Positions 45,201 through 54,204 of a DNA stretch of 64,000 nt are shown in pieces (the stretch's first letter is position 1; the number at the start of each line of letters is the position of its first letter). The translations under genes and the position numbers were made by a program. The stretch is from JAOARY01 sp045345765. GTDB lineage: Bacteria; Bacillota; Clostridia; Peptostreptococcales; Peptostreptococcaceae. The stretch covers positions 620,001 through 684,000 of the forward strand of contig CP148265.1 in NCBI GenBank assembly GCA_045345765.1. Reading direction: 5' to 3'. The notes beneath the pieces are model-generated. The model made no database searches and had not been told where the DNA came from. It saw nothing but the letters and a program-made list of their open reading frames with translations.

Positions 45201-46121
45201 TTAATCATGGAATTTTATTCTAGGATCTATAAATACATATAATATGTCAACTACAAGCATCATGCTTACTAAGAATATTGAATAAAATATTGTAACACCC
45301 ATTATAACTGTATAATCTCTATTACTTATACTTTCAACAAAGAACCTACCTAAACCTGGAACTGCAAAAACTTTTTCTACAACAAATGAACCAGTCATTA
45401 TTGCTGCTACCAAAGGTCCTACGTAAGTAACAACAGGTATAAGCGCATTTTTTAAAGCATGCTTAAATATTACAATTCCTTCACTAAGCCCTTTTGCTCT
45501 AGCCGTTCTTATATAATCTTGTGATATAACTTCTAACATTGATGATCTTGTAAGCCTTGCAACAAAAGCCATTGAATATGCTGCTAATGCTATACTTGGC
45601 ATTATCATATGTTTATAAGTTCCCCATCTTGCAGTTGGCAACCATTGCAATTTAAGTCCAAATACATATATTAAAAGTGTTGCTATAACAAAACTCGGGA
45701 CGGCAACTCCTACTATTGCAAAAAACATTACTGCTCCATCCATCCATGTTCCTTGTTTTAATGCTGATATAACACCAATCGGTACACCTATTGCAAGTAT
45801 TAATAATGTTGCTATAAGTCCTAATTTAGCTGAAGCTGGAAATGAATTTTTTATTATATCATTGACACTTTGACCTTTCATTTTAAAGGAAGGTCCTAAA
45901 TCCCATTTAGCAACTGACACTAAATAATCCGTATATTGCTTCCACAAAGGATCATCTAAGTGATATTTTTCCATAAGTGCTTGTTCTATTTCTTTTGGCA
46001 ATTTCTTTTCCCCCGTAAAAGGTCCACCAGGAATAGAATGCATTAAGAAAAAAGTTATTGTTATAATTAAAAATAATGTAACTACCATAGAAAATAATCT
46101 TTTAAGTATAAAATTCCCCAC
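45201..46121 (-). CDS. oppB: Oligopeptide ABC transporter permease OppB
   Basis: A permease of about 306 residues with six helices. The N-terminal FILKRLFSMVVTLFLIITITF and the coupling loop DYIRTARAKGLSEG are characteristic. The GTG at 46121 has AAGGAG eight bases upstream; the earlier GTG at 46130 overlaps that RBS and is unlikely. It is the first gene of oppBCDF. Confidence 0.94.
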   Translation of the reverse strand: MGNFILKRLFSMVVTLFLIITITFFLMHSIPGGPFTGEKKLPKEIEQALMEKYHLDDPLWKQYTDYLVSVAKWDLGPSFKMKGQSVNDIIKNSFPASAKLGLIATLLILAIGVPIGVISALKQGTWMDGAVMFFAIVGVAVPSFVIATLLIYVFGLKLQWLPTARWGTYKHMIMPSIALAAYSMAFVARLTRSSMLEVISQDYIRTARAKGLSEGIVIFKHALKNALIPVVTYVGPLVAAIMTGSFVVEKVFAVPGLGRFFVESISNRDYTVIMGVTIFYSIFLVSMMLVVDILYVFIDPRIKFHD

Positions 46122-46498
46122 ATTTCTCACTCCTTTTTAGTTTTAACACAATAAAGTTTTTATTAAAATTTCAAAAAAATGAATTTCATTTTTTTTTTAT
46201 TGCATCTTTTTTATATATAATATCCAAAAGGTATAGCTGTTTCAACATATTGGGATTTATTAACTTATTAAATTTTTTTAATATTTTTTAATTTTTTGTA
46301 ACATCTAATTATAAAACCAGCCTATTCTAACAATAATAGAACTTTAACAGTTTTAACATTTAACCTAATAATTAAGATTTTATTATTTTATAAAATTTTT
46401 ATAATTATCATTATATATATAGCTTTTTTTATATGTATAATCTGAATTTTGACATGTTTTTTTTTGTAGTTGCAATTTTCAAGATAGATGTTTTTTTA
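46122..46498. other. AT-rich leader region upstream of oppB
   Basis: About 375 bases before the opp operon. It must contain the operon promoter. I saw no T-box, riboswitch or ORF in it; T-runs and A-runs dominate. Confidence 0.5.
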
Positions 46499-46575
46499 AC
46501 AAAAAAATAATAGATTGCTATAAAAAATTCAAAAGCCAAAATAAATGTATTTTAAATTTTTACAATCTATTATTT
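46499..46575 (-). terminator. Terminator of the GGDEF / isochorismatase unit
   Basis: AAATAATAGATTG (46505-46517) is the perfect complement of 46563-46575, with a 45-base intervening sequence and a U-tract on the minus strand. Confidence 0.65.
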
Positions 46576-46593
46576 TAATTGTTTTTATTTTTT

Positions 46594-47136
46594 TTATTTA
46601 ACTATATTTGAAATTGACTTAAATTCATCAGCTTTTGAAGTTTGACAAAGTTCAAATAATAATGATTCCACAGTAGTTATTAAAGCTCCTTCTGCTATAG
46701 CTCTATAAATCGCCACTTCTTTATCATTTTTATTTCTTGAAGATACACAATCTTCAACTATTATAGGAATCAAACCAACTGATGCTACATCTACTACTGT
46801 TTGTAAAACACAAACATGAGATTCTATTCCTACAAGAATAATATTTGTCTTTTTAGATTCCTTTACATACTTTAATATTTCTTCATCATAAAGACAGCTA
46901 AAACTACTCTTTTCAAAATGAGGTACATCCTTTAACATAGTTTTAAATGGCTCTATTGTATCTTTTAACCCTTTTTTATATTGTTCTGTAACTATTATAT
47001 CTACACCTAATTCTTTTATCCCCTTTACAAATTTAGTTAAATTTTCTTTTAATTTTTTATTCTTATATATATGTGGCATCAATTTTTCCTGTACATCAAT
47101 AAATATAATCAGTGAATCTTCTTTTCTTATTCTCAT
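46594..47136 (-). CDS. Isochorismatase-like cysteine hydrolase
   Basis: A 180-residue single-domain hydrolase. The catalytic Asp lies in IIFIDVQEKLMP, a Lys is in the central EKSSFSCL segment and the nucleophilic Cys is in GIESHVCVLQTVVD. The overall pattern is that of the hydrolase subgroup related to ycaC-like proteins. The substrate is unknown. It follows the GGDEF gene by 20 bp in the same unit and has an AGGAGG RBS. Confidence 0.87.
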   Translation of the reverse strand: MRIRKEDSLIIFIDVQEKLMPHIYKNKKLKENLTKFVKGIKELGVDIIVTEQYKKGLKDTIEPFKTMLKDVPHFEKSSFSCLYDEEILKYVKESKKTNIILVGIESHVCVLQTVVDVASVGLIPIIVEDCVSSRNKNDKEVAIYRAIAEGALITTVESLLFELCQTSKADEFKSISNIVK

Positions 47137-47156
47137 AATAAAATCCTCCTAATAAT

Positions 47157-48677
47157 TTACTCATATATTTTAAAATCATTTTTCCCCTTTGATTTTACCA
47201 AATACATCATATCATCTGCAATCCTAATAATTTCATCAATATCTTCACTATCATTTGGATATCTTGATACACCTATACTTATACCCACCTTACAATTTTT
47301 CTCTTCAATATCCATATTTTCACTTATGTTTTTTATTATTCTTAAACAAATTTTTTTTATATCTTCAATTTTAGTCTCAGTAATAAGTATCGTAAACTCG
47401 TCCCCACCCATTCTAGAAACAAAATCTTTATTTTTAACAGTATTAACCAATTTCTTCGAAACTATTTTTAAGACTTCATCCCCAATATGATGTCCAAAAG
47501 TATCATTTATAGCTTTAAAACCATCTAAATCCAAAAATAACAAAGAAAAAGATCTTTCTTCCTCTATTTTTTTTTCTATTTCTCTATTAAAATGTTCTCT
47601 ATTTGGAATTTTTGTTAGTGTATCATATAAAGCTAAATCTTTTAATTTATTATTATATATTTTTCTTAACAAATACTCTTTTAATGCATAAAAAATCAAT
47701 ATAGAAACAATAAAAATTGTTATAACTACTGTCAGTATATAAAATTTACTTATGTCATATACTTTATCTTTAATCAATTCTTTTTTGTTGGTATAAAGTA
47801 AATATAAATTATAATCAAAATTTCTACTTCTTATCTTTTTATATACATACAAATCCCTATTTTGCGATATATATCTACCATTTCCACCATCAAATACAAT
47901 TTTATCCCATAAACTTTTATTATTTTTTTCAAGATTTATATTATCCTTGTCTTCAAATAAGAATCCAAATTCATTTGATCTTTTTATTGAATATATGTAA
48001 TTACCTTTTTTATCTAAGAACTCCATATATCCAAATTCATTTTGAGATTCTTTTGCAATTCTTCTTATTATTTCATTTAAATTATATGTTACAGATATAA
48101 TTTCGTCTACATTTTGATCCTTATATACTTTTATATAAAATTTTATGATTGGTCTATATGGCATCTCAACCATTCTTTTTTCAACGCTCAAAGATATTTG
48201 TGATATATATAAATCATTTTTTGTATTTAAAAATTCTAAAAACCAACTTTCATTAGAAAAATCTCTTAAAGTCTCATCCACTATAATTTCAGGTCTACTA
48301 TAATTATTGAGTTTAATCGTTTCTTTTCCTTTAGAGTCTATTACACTAAATTCATCATAATATATTCTATTATTTGCAAATTTTTTTGAAATAATCTCTA
48401 AATCGTCAAATTTTAAAGTTTTGTTATTTTTGTATTCTTCATATACGTCTCTTAAAAAATATATATCATTACTTACATAAGATAGTCTGTTTTCAGCAAA
48501 TGAATTTATATTATTTAAACTAAGTAATTCTGCATTTGATATCTCATTATATACTTCATTTTCATTATATTTTACAATTGCATTAGATATTAATATAAAT
48601 ATAATTATAGCAATTGAAAATATTATAAGTTTTAATTTAAAAAAATTCGTTTTTTTCCCTTTATCCGAATTATCCAT
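47157..48677 (-). CDS. Membrane sensor diguanylate cyclase (GGDEF)
   Basis: A 506-residue membrane protein. One N-terminal helix (about 14-34), a large extracellular sensor region (about 35-310, dCACHE-like in length and layout) and a second helix (about 312-332) precede a cytoplasmic GGDEF domain. The active-site motif is intact: FVSRMGGDEFTILI, with LDLDGFKAINDTFGH upstream. No EAL domain is present. It should synthesise cyclic-di-GMP in response to an external ligand. The ATG follows GAGGCG. Confidence 0.9.
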   Translation of the reverse strand: MDNSDKGKKTNFFKLKLIIFSIAIIIFILISNAIVKYNENEVYNEISNAELLSLNNINSFAENRLSYVSNDIYFLRDVYEEYKNNKTLKFDDLEIISKKFANNRIYYDEFSVIDSKGKETIKLNNYSRPEIIVDETLRDFSNESWFLEFLNTKNDLYISQISLSVEKRMVEMPYRPIIKFYIKVYKDQNVDEIISVTYNLNEIIRRIAKESQNEFGYMEFLDKKGNYIYSIKRSNEFGFLFEDKDNINLEKNNKSLWDKIVFDGGNGRYISQNRDLYVYKKIRSRNFDYNLYLLYTNKKELIKDKVYDISKFYILTVVITIFIVSILIFYALKEYLLRKIYNNKLKDLALYDTLTKIPNREHFNREIEKKIEEERSFSLLFLDLDGFKAINDTFGHHIGDEVLKIVSKKLVNTVKNKDFVSRMGGDEFTILITETKIEDIKKICLRIIKNISENMDIEEKNCKVGISIGVSRYPNDSEDIDEIIRIADDMMYLVKSKGKNDFKIYE

Positions 48678-48789
48678 ATAAATCGCCTCAATTAATTATA
48701 TTCTTATTCCTTATAAATTCCCCTTTTATCTTTTTTTAAACTAAGCTTATTTCAATTCTCAAAATATAAAAATATTAATTTTTTTATTT

Positions 48790-48825
48790 AAAAAACAAAA
48801 AGGAACCTTAAAAAAGTTCCTTTTT
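48790..48825 (-). terminator. Terminator of gatCAB
   Basis: AAAAAGGAAC (48797-48806) pairs with 48816-48825, followed on the minus strand by TTTTTGTTTTTT. It lies about 65 bases after the gatB stop. Confidence 0.85.
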
Positions 48826-48892
48826 GCGATATTTTTGTAATTTCATTTATAATATCTATATATTTTCAATTTTAAAATATCCTATTTTTATT

Positions 48893-50323
48893 TTAAAGAC
48901 TATCTAATATTTCTTTTAATAATTTATTTACAATTTGAGGATTAGCTTTTCCTCTAGATGCTTTCATAACTTGTCCTACTAAGAAACCAAAAGCTCTATC
49001 CTTACCATTTTTATAATCATTTATAGAAGCTTCATTTTTGTCTAAAACAGCTTGAACCATTTGCTTGATTTCACTTTCATCACCGACTTGTAATAATCCA
49101 TCTTCTTTTACTATATCCATTGGCTTTTTGCCTTCTTCAAACATTTTTCTAAATACTTTTTTACCAGCATTATTGTTAATTTTAGAGTCATTAATAAGTT
49201 TTAATAATTCTATAAAATCTTCTTTATTAAATTTAAGTTCATCTAAAGAAATCTCTTCATCTTTAGTTCTTCTTAAAAGTTCTGTCATAATCCAGTTACT
49301 AACCAGTTTTTTATTATCAATAGCCTTTGCAATATCTTCAAAATAAGACGAAACTTCCTTTGAAGATGTTAATACCTTAGCATCATATTCTGGTATTTGA
49401 TAATCTTTCATAAATCTTTGTCTCTTTTCATCTGGAAGTTCTTCTAAATTATTTTTTATATTAGATATATCTTCATCAGTTAAAGATATATCTACAATAT
49501 CAGGTTCAGGGAAATATCTATAATCTTGAACATTTTCTTTACTTCTCATATGAATGGTTTCTTGTTTTTCTTCATCCCATCTTCTTGTTTCTTTTTTAGT
49601 ATTTAATCCTTCATCTAATAATGATGCATGTCTTTTTTGTTCAAACTCTAAAGCTTTTACTGCATTTCTAAATGAATTAAGATTTTTAAGTTCTGATATA
49701 TTAGTTTTTGTATTTTCATCTTTTTTCATATTGATATTAACATCACATCTTAATGAACCTTGTTCCATTTTAACATCTGATATTCCTAGGAATAATAATG
49801 TTTCTTTTAATTTTTCTAAGAACGCTTGCGCTTCATAAGGACTGCTTATATCAGGATGTGTAACAATCTCTATAAGAGGAAGTCCAGCTCTATTGTAATC
49901 AAGCAATGTATCTCCATTTGGGTCATGAAGCGATTTACCTGTATCTTCTTCTATATGAATTCTTTGAATTCTTATTTTTTTCTTTTCTTCTTTTTCATTT
50001 TCTATCTCTAAATACCCATCATAACAAAGAGGTATATCATATTGAGATATTTGATACCCTTTTGTTAAATCTGGATAAAAATAATTCTTTCTATCCATCT
50101 TACAATCTTTTGCTATCTTACAGTTAAAAGCAAGTCCTGCCATTATAGCATATTCTAAAGCTTTTTTATTTAAAACAGGTAAAGCTCCTGGCATACCAAG
50201 ACAAACTGGGCATGTATTATTATTTACCTGTCCACCAAATTCATTTTTACAAGAACAAAACATTTTTGTATTAGTTGATAATTCTGCATGTATTTCTAAT
50301 CCGACTATAGTTTCATAACTCAA
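48893..50323 (-). CDS. gatB: Asp-tRNA(Asn)/Glu-tRNA(Gln) amidotransferase subunit B
   Basis: A subunit of about 476 residues that binds and phosphorylates the misacylated tRNA. The signature NNTCPVCLGMPGALPVLNK and DYNRAGLPLIEIVTHPD are present, with the YqeY-like tail domain at the C terminus. I choose the TTG at 50323, six bases after GGAGGTG, which gives the normal start SYETIVGLEIHAEL. An earlier GTG lies before the RBS. It is the last gene of gatCAB. Confidence 0.97.
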   Translation of the reverse strand: MSYETIVGLEIHAELSTNTKMFCSCKNEFGGQVNNNTCPVCLGMPGALPVLNKKALEYAIMAGLAFNCKIAKDCKMDRKNYFYPDLTKGYQISQYDIPLCYDGYLEIENEKEEKKKIRIQRIHIEEDTGKSLHDPNGDTLLDYNRAGLPLIEIVTHPDISSPYEAQAFLEKLKETLLFLGISDVKMEQGSLRCDVNINMKKDENTKTNISELKNLNSFRNAVKALEFEQKRHASLLDEGLNTKKETRRWDEEKQETIHMRSKENVQDYRYFPEPDIVDISLTDEDISNIKNNLEELPDEKRQRFMKDYQIPEYDAKVLTSSKEVSSYFEDIAKAIDNKKLVSNWIMTELLRRTKDEEISLDELKFNKEDFIELLKLINDSKINNNAGKKVFRKMFEEGKKPMDIVKEDGLLQVGDESEIKQMVQAVLDKNEASINDYKNGKDRAFGFLVGQVMKASRGKANPQIVNKLLKEILDSL

Positions 50324-50338
50324 CTCATTCACCTCCAC

Positions 50339-51796
50339 TTACAAAGAAGCTCTTTTCTTTGTGTATTCTGTAACTTTTTCGTATGCATTTGCTACTTTTA
50401 ATATAGTTTTTTCATCAAATGCCTTACCTATTATTTGCATTCCTATTGGCATATTATTAGAATCAAATCCACATGGCGTTGATAGTGCTGGAAGCCCTGC
50501 AAGATTAACAGGTATTGTACACATATCTTCTAAATACATAGCAAGAGGATCATTTAATTTTTCTTTTAATTTAAATGCTGTATTTGGTGCAGTTGGACAT
50601 ATTATAACATCATATTTTGAAAATGCTTTTTCAAACTCTTCTTTTACTAAAGTTCTAACTTGTAGAGCCTTTTTATAATAAGCATCATAATAACCTGAAG
50701 AAAGTGCATAATTACCAATCATTATTCTTCTTTTAACTTCAGACCCAAAGTTTTCACTTCTTGTTTTAACATACATCTCTTCTAATGTTTCAAATTCATC
50801 TGCTCTTTTACCAAATCTAATTCCATCATATCTCGAAAGATTTGAACTTGCTTCACTTGGTGCTATTATATAATATGCAGATAATGAATATTTTAAATTA
50901 GGTAAATTAATTTCTTCAAATGTTGCACCTAAGTTTTGTAATTCTATTAAGGCATGAAGTACTGCATTTTTAACTTCTTCATCAATACCTTCTTCAAATA
51001 ATTCTCTTGGTACTCCTATTTTAAGACCTTCTATACTAGAATCTATATCCTTTAAAAAATCATTTTTACATTCTAAACTCGTACTGTCCATTGAGTCTTT
51101 TTTAGAAAGTACATCTAATACAAAAGCAGCATCTTTTGAAGTTCTTGTAAATGTACCTATTTGGTCTAATGATGAACCAAATGCAACAAGACCATATCTT
51201 GAAATTCTACCATAAGTAGGCTTTAATCCAACAAGACCTGTAAATGAAGCTGGTTGTCTTACTGAACCACCTGTATCTGAACCAAGTGCATAAAAAGCTT
51301 GTCCAGCAGCTACACAAGCAGCAGAACCACCTGAAGAACCTCCTGGCACTCTATTTAAATCCCAAGGATTTTTAGTTGGTTTAAATGCTGAATTTTCAGT
51401 AGAACCACCCATTGCAAATTCATCCATATTCGTTTTTCCAACACATATAGCATTTATATTTTTAAGTTCTTTTGTTACAAAAGCATCATAAGGAGGAATA
51501 AAATCCTCAAGCATTTTAGATGCACAAGTAGTTTTTATACCTTTTGTACAAATATTATCCTTTATCGCCATTGGAATTCCAGAAAGCATATGTAAATCTT
51601 CTCCATTTGCAATCTTTTGATCAACAATTTTGGCTTCTTCTAATGCTTCTTCTTTTGTAATAGTTATAAAAGAATCAACATCTTTTTCTACTTCATCTAT
51701 TCTTTTAAAAACTTCTTTTGTAAGTTCTACGCAAGAAATTTCTTTATTTCTTAATTTATTTGATATTTCTTCTAAACTTAAATCTAATAAATTCAT
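50339..51796 (-). CDS. gatA: Asp-tRNA(Asn)/Glu-tRNA(Gln) amidotransferase subunit A
   Basis: A 485-residue amidase subunit that releases ammonia from glutamine. The Ser-cisSer-Lys triad is visible: Lys in MAIKDNICTKG, the cis-Ser and Ser in PGGSSGGSAACVAAG and ALGSDTGGSVRQPA. The ATG at 51796 is five bases after AAGGTG; the ATG 18 bases upstream lies before that site. It overlaps nothing and sits between gatC and gatB. Confidence 0.97.
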   Translation of the reverse strand: MNLLDLSLEEISNKLRNKEISCVELTKEVFKRIDEVEKDVDSFITITKEEALEEAKIVDQKIANGEDLHMLSGIPMAIKDNICTKGIKTTCASKMLEDFIPPYDAFVTKELKNINAICVGKTNMDEFAMGGSTENSAFKPTKNPWDLNRVPGGSSGGSAACVAAGQAFYALGSDTGGSVRQPASFTGLVGLKPTYGRISRYGLVAFGSSLDQIGTFTRTSKDAAFVLDVLSKKDSMDSTSLECKNDFLKDIDSSIEGLKIGVPRELFEEGIDEEVKNAVLHALIELQNLGATFEEINLPNLKYSLSAYYIIAPSEASSNLSRYDGIRFGKRADEFETLEEMYVKTRSENFGSEVKRRIMIGNYALSSGYYDAYYKKALQVRTLVKEEFEKAFSKYDVIICPTAPNTAFKLKEKLNDPLAMYLEDMCTIPVNLAGLPALSTPCGFDSNNMPIGMQIIGKAFDEKTILKVANAYEKVTEYTKKRASL

Positions 51797-51813
51797 AACT
51801 TCACCTTCTTTCA

Positions 51814-52101
51814 TTAGTCATTTAGTACTTTAGGTACTTTAAAACATCCAACTTCTTTATCATTAGCATTTGAAAGTGCTAAATCTCTATCTAATGATTT
51901 TTTTATTTCATCCTCTCTAAATACATTCTTTGTATCATTTGGATTGTAAGTTATCTTTACATCTTTTGTATCTAATTTAGTTAACTCATCTATATGACCT
52001 AATATGCTAGATAATTTTTCTTTCATATCACTAAATTCATCTTCTTTAAATTCTAATTTAGATAAATTAGCAACATGTTTTATAGTTTCATCAGTTATCA
52101 T
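51814..52101 (-). CDS. gatC: Asp-tRNA(Asn)/Glu-tRNA(Gln) amidotransferase subunit C
   Basis: A 95-residue bridging subunit that stabilises GatA-GatB. The core TIKHVANLSKLEFKEDE and the C-terminal FREDE and FKVPKVL motifs are typical. The ATG at 52101 follows AAAGGAG by seven bases; the ATG 30 bases earlier is upstream of the RBS. It begins the gatCAB operon, 80 bp after the DNA methyltransferase gene with no terminator between. Confidence 0.95.
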   Translation of the reverse strand: MITDETIKHVANLSKLEFKEDEFSDMKEKLSSILGHIDELTKLDTKDVKITYNPNDTKNVFREDEIKKSLDRDLALSNANDKEVGCFKVPKVLND

Positions 52102-52181
52102 AATAATGCTCCTTTCAAATTGTATTTTCATAATTGTTCTTTAATCTACCTTAAAATTATACATCTTTTACTATGATTTAT

Positions 52182-54095
52182 CTAGGGTATACTGGATTTT
52201 AAAACTTTTATATCATTTTGATCAAATTCTAAAGACTCATATATAATACTATCTATATCCGATTTTAAATTACTATATTCTATTAAAAAATCTAAATTTG
52301 CCTTTTGTTCTACAAATCTTTTTTTGTTATAATCATAGCTTTTAAATAGATTTATAATTTCTTTGGTCTTTTTTGTAATTCTTTTTTTATCTTTATTCTC
52401 AATATCTAATATCGGTATTTTCTTTAAAGGTTCTTTATAGAGTTCTAAATATTCTCCTTTTTTCTTTCCCTTATGATATAGCCAAAAATAAATAATTTCA
52501 CTATTTAAATACCCTAGTAGATAATTAATATCCTCTTTAATCTTTGTAATATAATATACATCTGCACTAGAATAAAAATCTTTATTTGAATAACAAAAAT
52601 TATTTTTTTTAGCTCTTTGTGCTACTAAAAGTTTTTCCTCTTCAAATATACTTTGTTTTCTAGCCCAATGCAAGCTATACCAGGGAAGAAGATTTTTTTT
52701 ACATTCTCTTTTACTTTCCAATATATTTTTATATTTTATCAAATGTTTATATACATTTGAGTCTTTATTAATTTCACTTTTTCGATTTAAATATATTATA
52801 TTTAAATCTGTTATTTCATTTATGATATATTTATTTAAATTTGAATTTTTATAGAATTTTTTAATATATCTTTTTTCTATTTCTTTTTTACTTAATTCCT
52901 CATTTTTTAATACAAATATTCCATCCTTTAGCTTTATATTATTTATATTTAACATTTCTTCTTTTATATATTTTATATTTCGATTACTTATTTTATCAGC
53001 ACCAGAAACAATACCTTGATTTATAATACTTATATCTTCTAATTTGTAATTTGATTTTATCTTTATTTTATCAACAAGTTTTTTGATATCATTTTTCATA
53101 AAACAAAAATAATCTTTTTTTTCTAACGCTTCTCTTAATTCCTTATTTGAACATTTCTTATATTTTATTTTGTCTTCGTCTAAATATTTAGCACCTCTTA
53201 TAAGATCTTTTAATTTTGTCTTTTTTATTTTTTCTTCAATATGATTAAATTTATCATACTCAAAATCCAAAGTCTTTTTAAGATAAAATACCATATTATG
53301 TTGACCTGCTGCATTTTTAAATATTTTTTTATCCTTAAAATCAAGTATTCTTAAAAAAGATGTTTCATTTGATATCTTTTGTCTTAATAACTTTGCATTA
53401 TCTGCACTTATCCAATAATTTGTGGTTATAAATGAAATAACACCCATGTCTTTTGCTAAATCTATTGATTTTTGAACAAAAAAATAAAAATAATCCATGT
53501 TTTTTTCATAATACTTTTTTCCAATTTCAAAATTTCTTATATCATCAAATATTTTTTTATTTCCCTTTTCACCTATATATGGTGGATTTCCTGATATAAT
53601 ATCAAATTTTTCTTTGAATTCGTATTTCAAAAAATCTAAATTGTAAATATTTTCATATTCGTAAATAGAATAATACTCAAGTCTTTGTTTTAATATATCA
53701 CTAGCTTCATTATCTATTTCAAATGCATAGAGATTGTTTTTGACAATCATTCTTAGAATATTTATATCTGTTTCATCACAAAAAAGTTTTTTATAATACG
53801 GATATAAATTTCTTAAATACGAAAGATAAAATTCTCCACAACCACAAGAAGGTTCTAGTATTTTTAACTTAAATAAATCTTTTTTTTGGTAATCTTTTGT
53901 AAAATAGAATTCAAGACTTTTTTTAGCTATTAAATTTGCAATTTCTTTATTAGTATAAAAAATCCCCCTTTTATTTTTATACTCACTATTTAATGACTTT
54001 TCAAATAAATCTGAAATTTCCAAAGTTCTATCTTCACCATTTAAAAATTCTTCTATTCTGTTAATTTTAACCCCCACCTTATGTATTAATCCCAC
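52182..54095 (-). CDS. Solitary Eco57I/TaqI-type N6-adenine DNA methyltransferase
   Basis: A protein of about 637 residues. Motif X is FYTNKEIANLIAKK, the SAM-binding motif I is ILEPSCGCGEFYLSYL and the catalytic motif IV is ISGNPPYIGEKG. The C-terminal half holds a TaqI-like specificity domain, ending with LLGYLNSEIIYFWL. It lacks the N-terminal PD-(D/E)XK nuclease of full type IIG enzymes, and no restriction gene is adjacent, so it is likely a methyltransferase without restriction, in the manner of C. difficile CamA. The start is uncertain: the GTG at 54095 lacks an RBS and AAGGTGGGGG lies inside the reading frame. It precedes gatC. Confidence 0.85.
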   Translation of the reverse strand: MGLIHKVGVKINRIEEFLNGEDRTLEISDLFEKSLNSEYKNKRGIFYTNKEIANLIAKKSLEFYFTKDYQKKDLFKLKILEPSCGCGEFYLSYLRNLYPYYKKLFCDETDINILRMIVKNNLYAFEIDNEASDILKQRLEYYSIYEYENIYNLDFLKYEFKEKFDIISGNPPYIGEKGNKKIFDDIRNFEIGKKYYEKNMDYFYFFVQKSIDLAKDMGVISFITTNYWISADNAKLLRQKISNETSFLRILDFKDKKIFKNAAGQHNMVFYLKKTLDFEYDKFNHIEEKIKKTKLKDLIRGAKYLDEDKIKYKKCSNKELREALEKKDYFCFMKNDIKKLVDKIKIKSNYKLEDISIINQGIVSGADKISNRNIKYIKEEMLNINNIKLKDGIFVLKNEELSKKEIEKRYIKKFYKNSNLNKYIINEITDLNIIYLNRKSEINKDSNVYKHLIKYKNILESKRECKKNLLPWYSLHWARKQSIFEEEKLLVAQRAKKNNFCYSNKDFYSSADVYYITKIKEDINYLLGYLNSEIIYFWLYHKGKKKGEYLELYKEPLKKIPILDIENKDKKRITKKTKEIINLFKSYDYNKKRFVEQKANLDFLIEYSNLKSDIDSIIYESLEFDQNDIKVLKSSIP

Positions 54096-54124
54096 AGTTA
54101 TTATTATACCAAATAAGATGAAAT

Positions 54125-54200
54125 AAAAAAAATAATCAAAATAAATTATAATTCTTCCTAAAATTTCGGAATAATTATTTTTTTATTTTGATTATTTTTT
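54125..54200 (-). terminator. Strong terminator of the SLH / toroid unit
   Basis: Bases 54127-54145 and 54182-54200 are complementary over about 19 bp, with a second stem inside (built on AATTATTCC/GGAA-AATT). U-rich sequence follows on the minus strand. It lies just after the SLH-DUF4430 stop. Confidence 0.85.
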
Positions 54201-54204
54201 ATTA

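Noticed and set aside
46122..46498. T-box or riboswitch leader before the opp operon
   Set aside because: No T-box sequence, no conserved aptamer segment and no terminator/antiterminator pair could be found in this AT-rich stretch.
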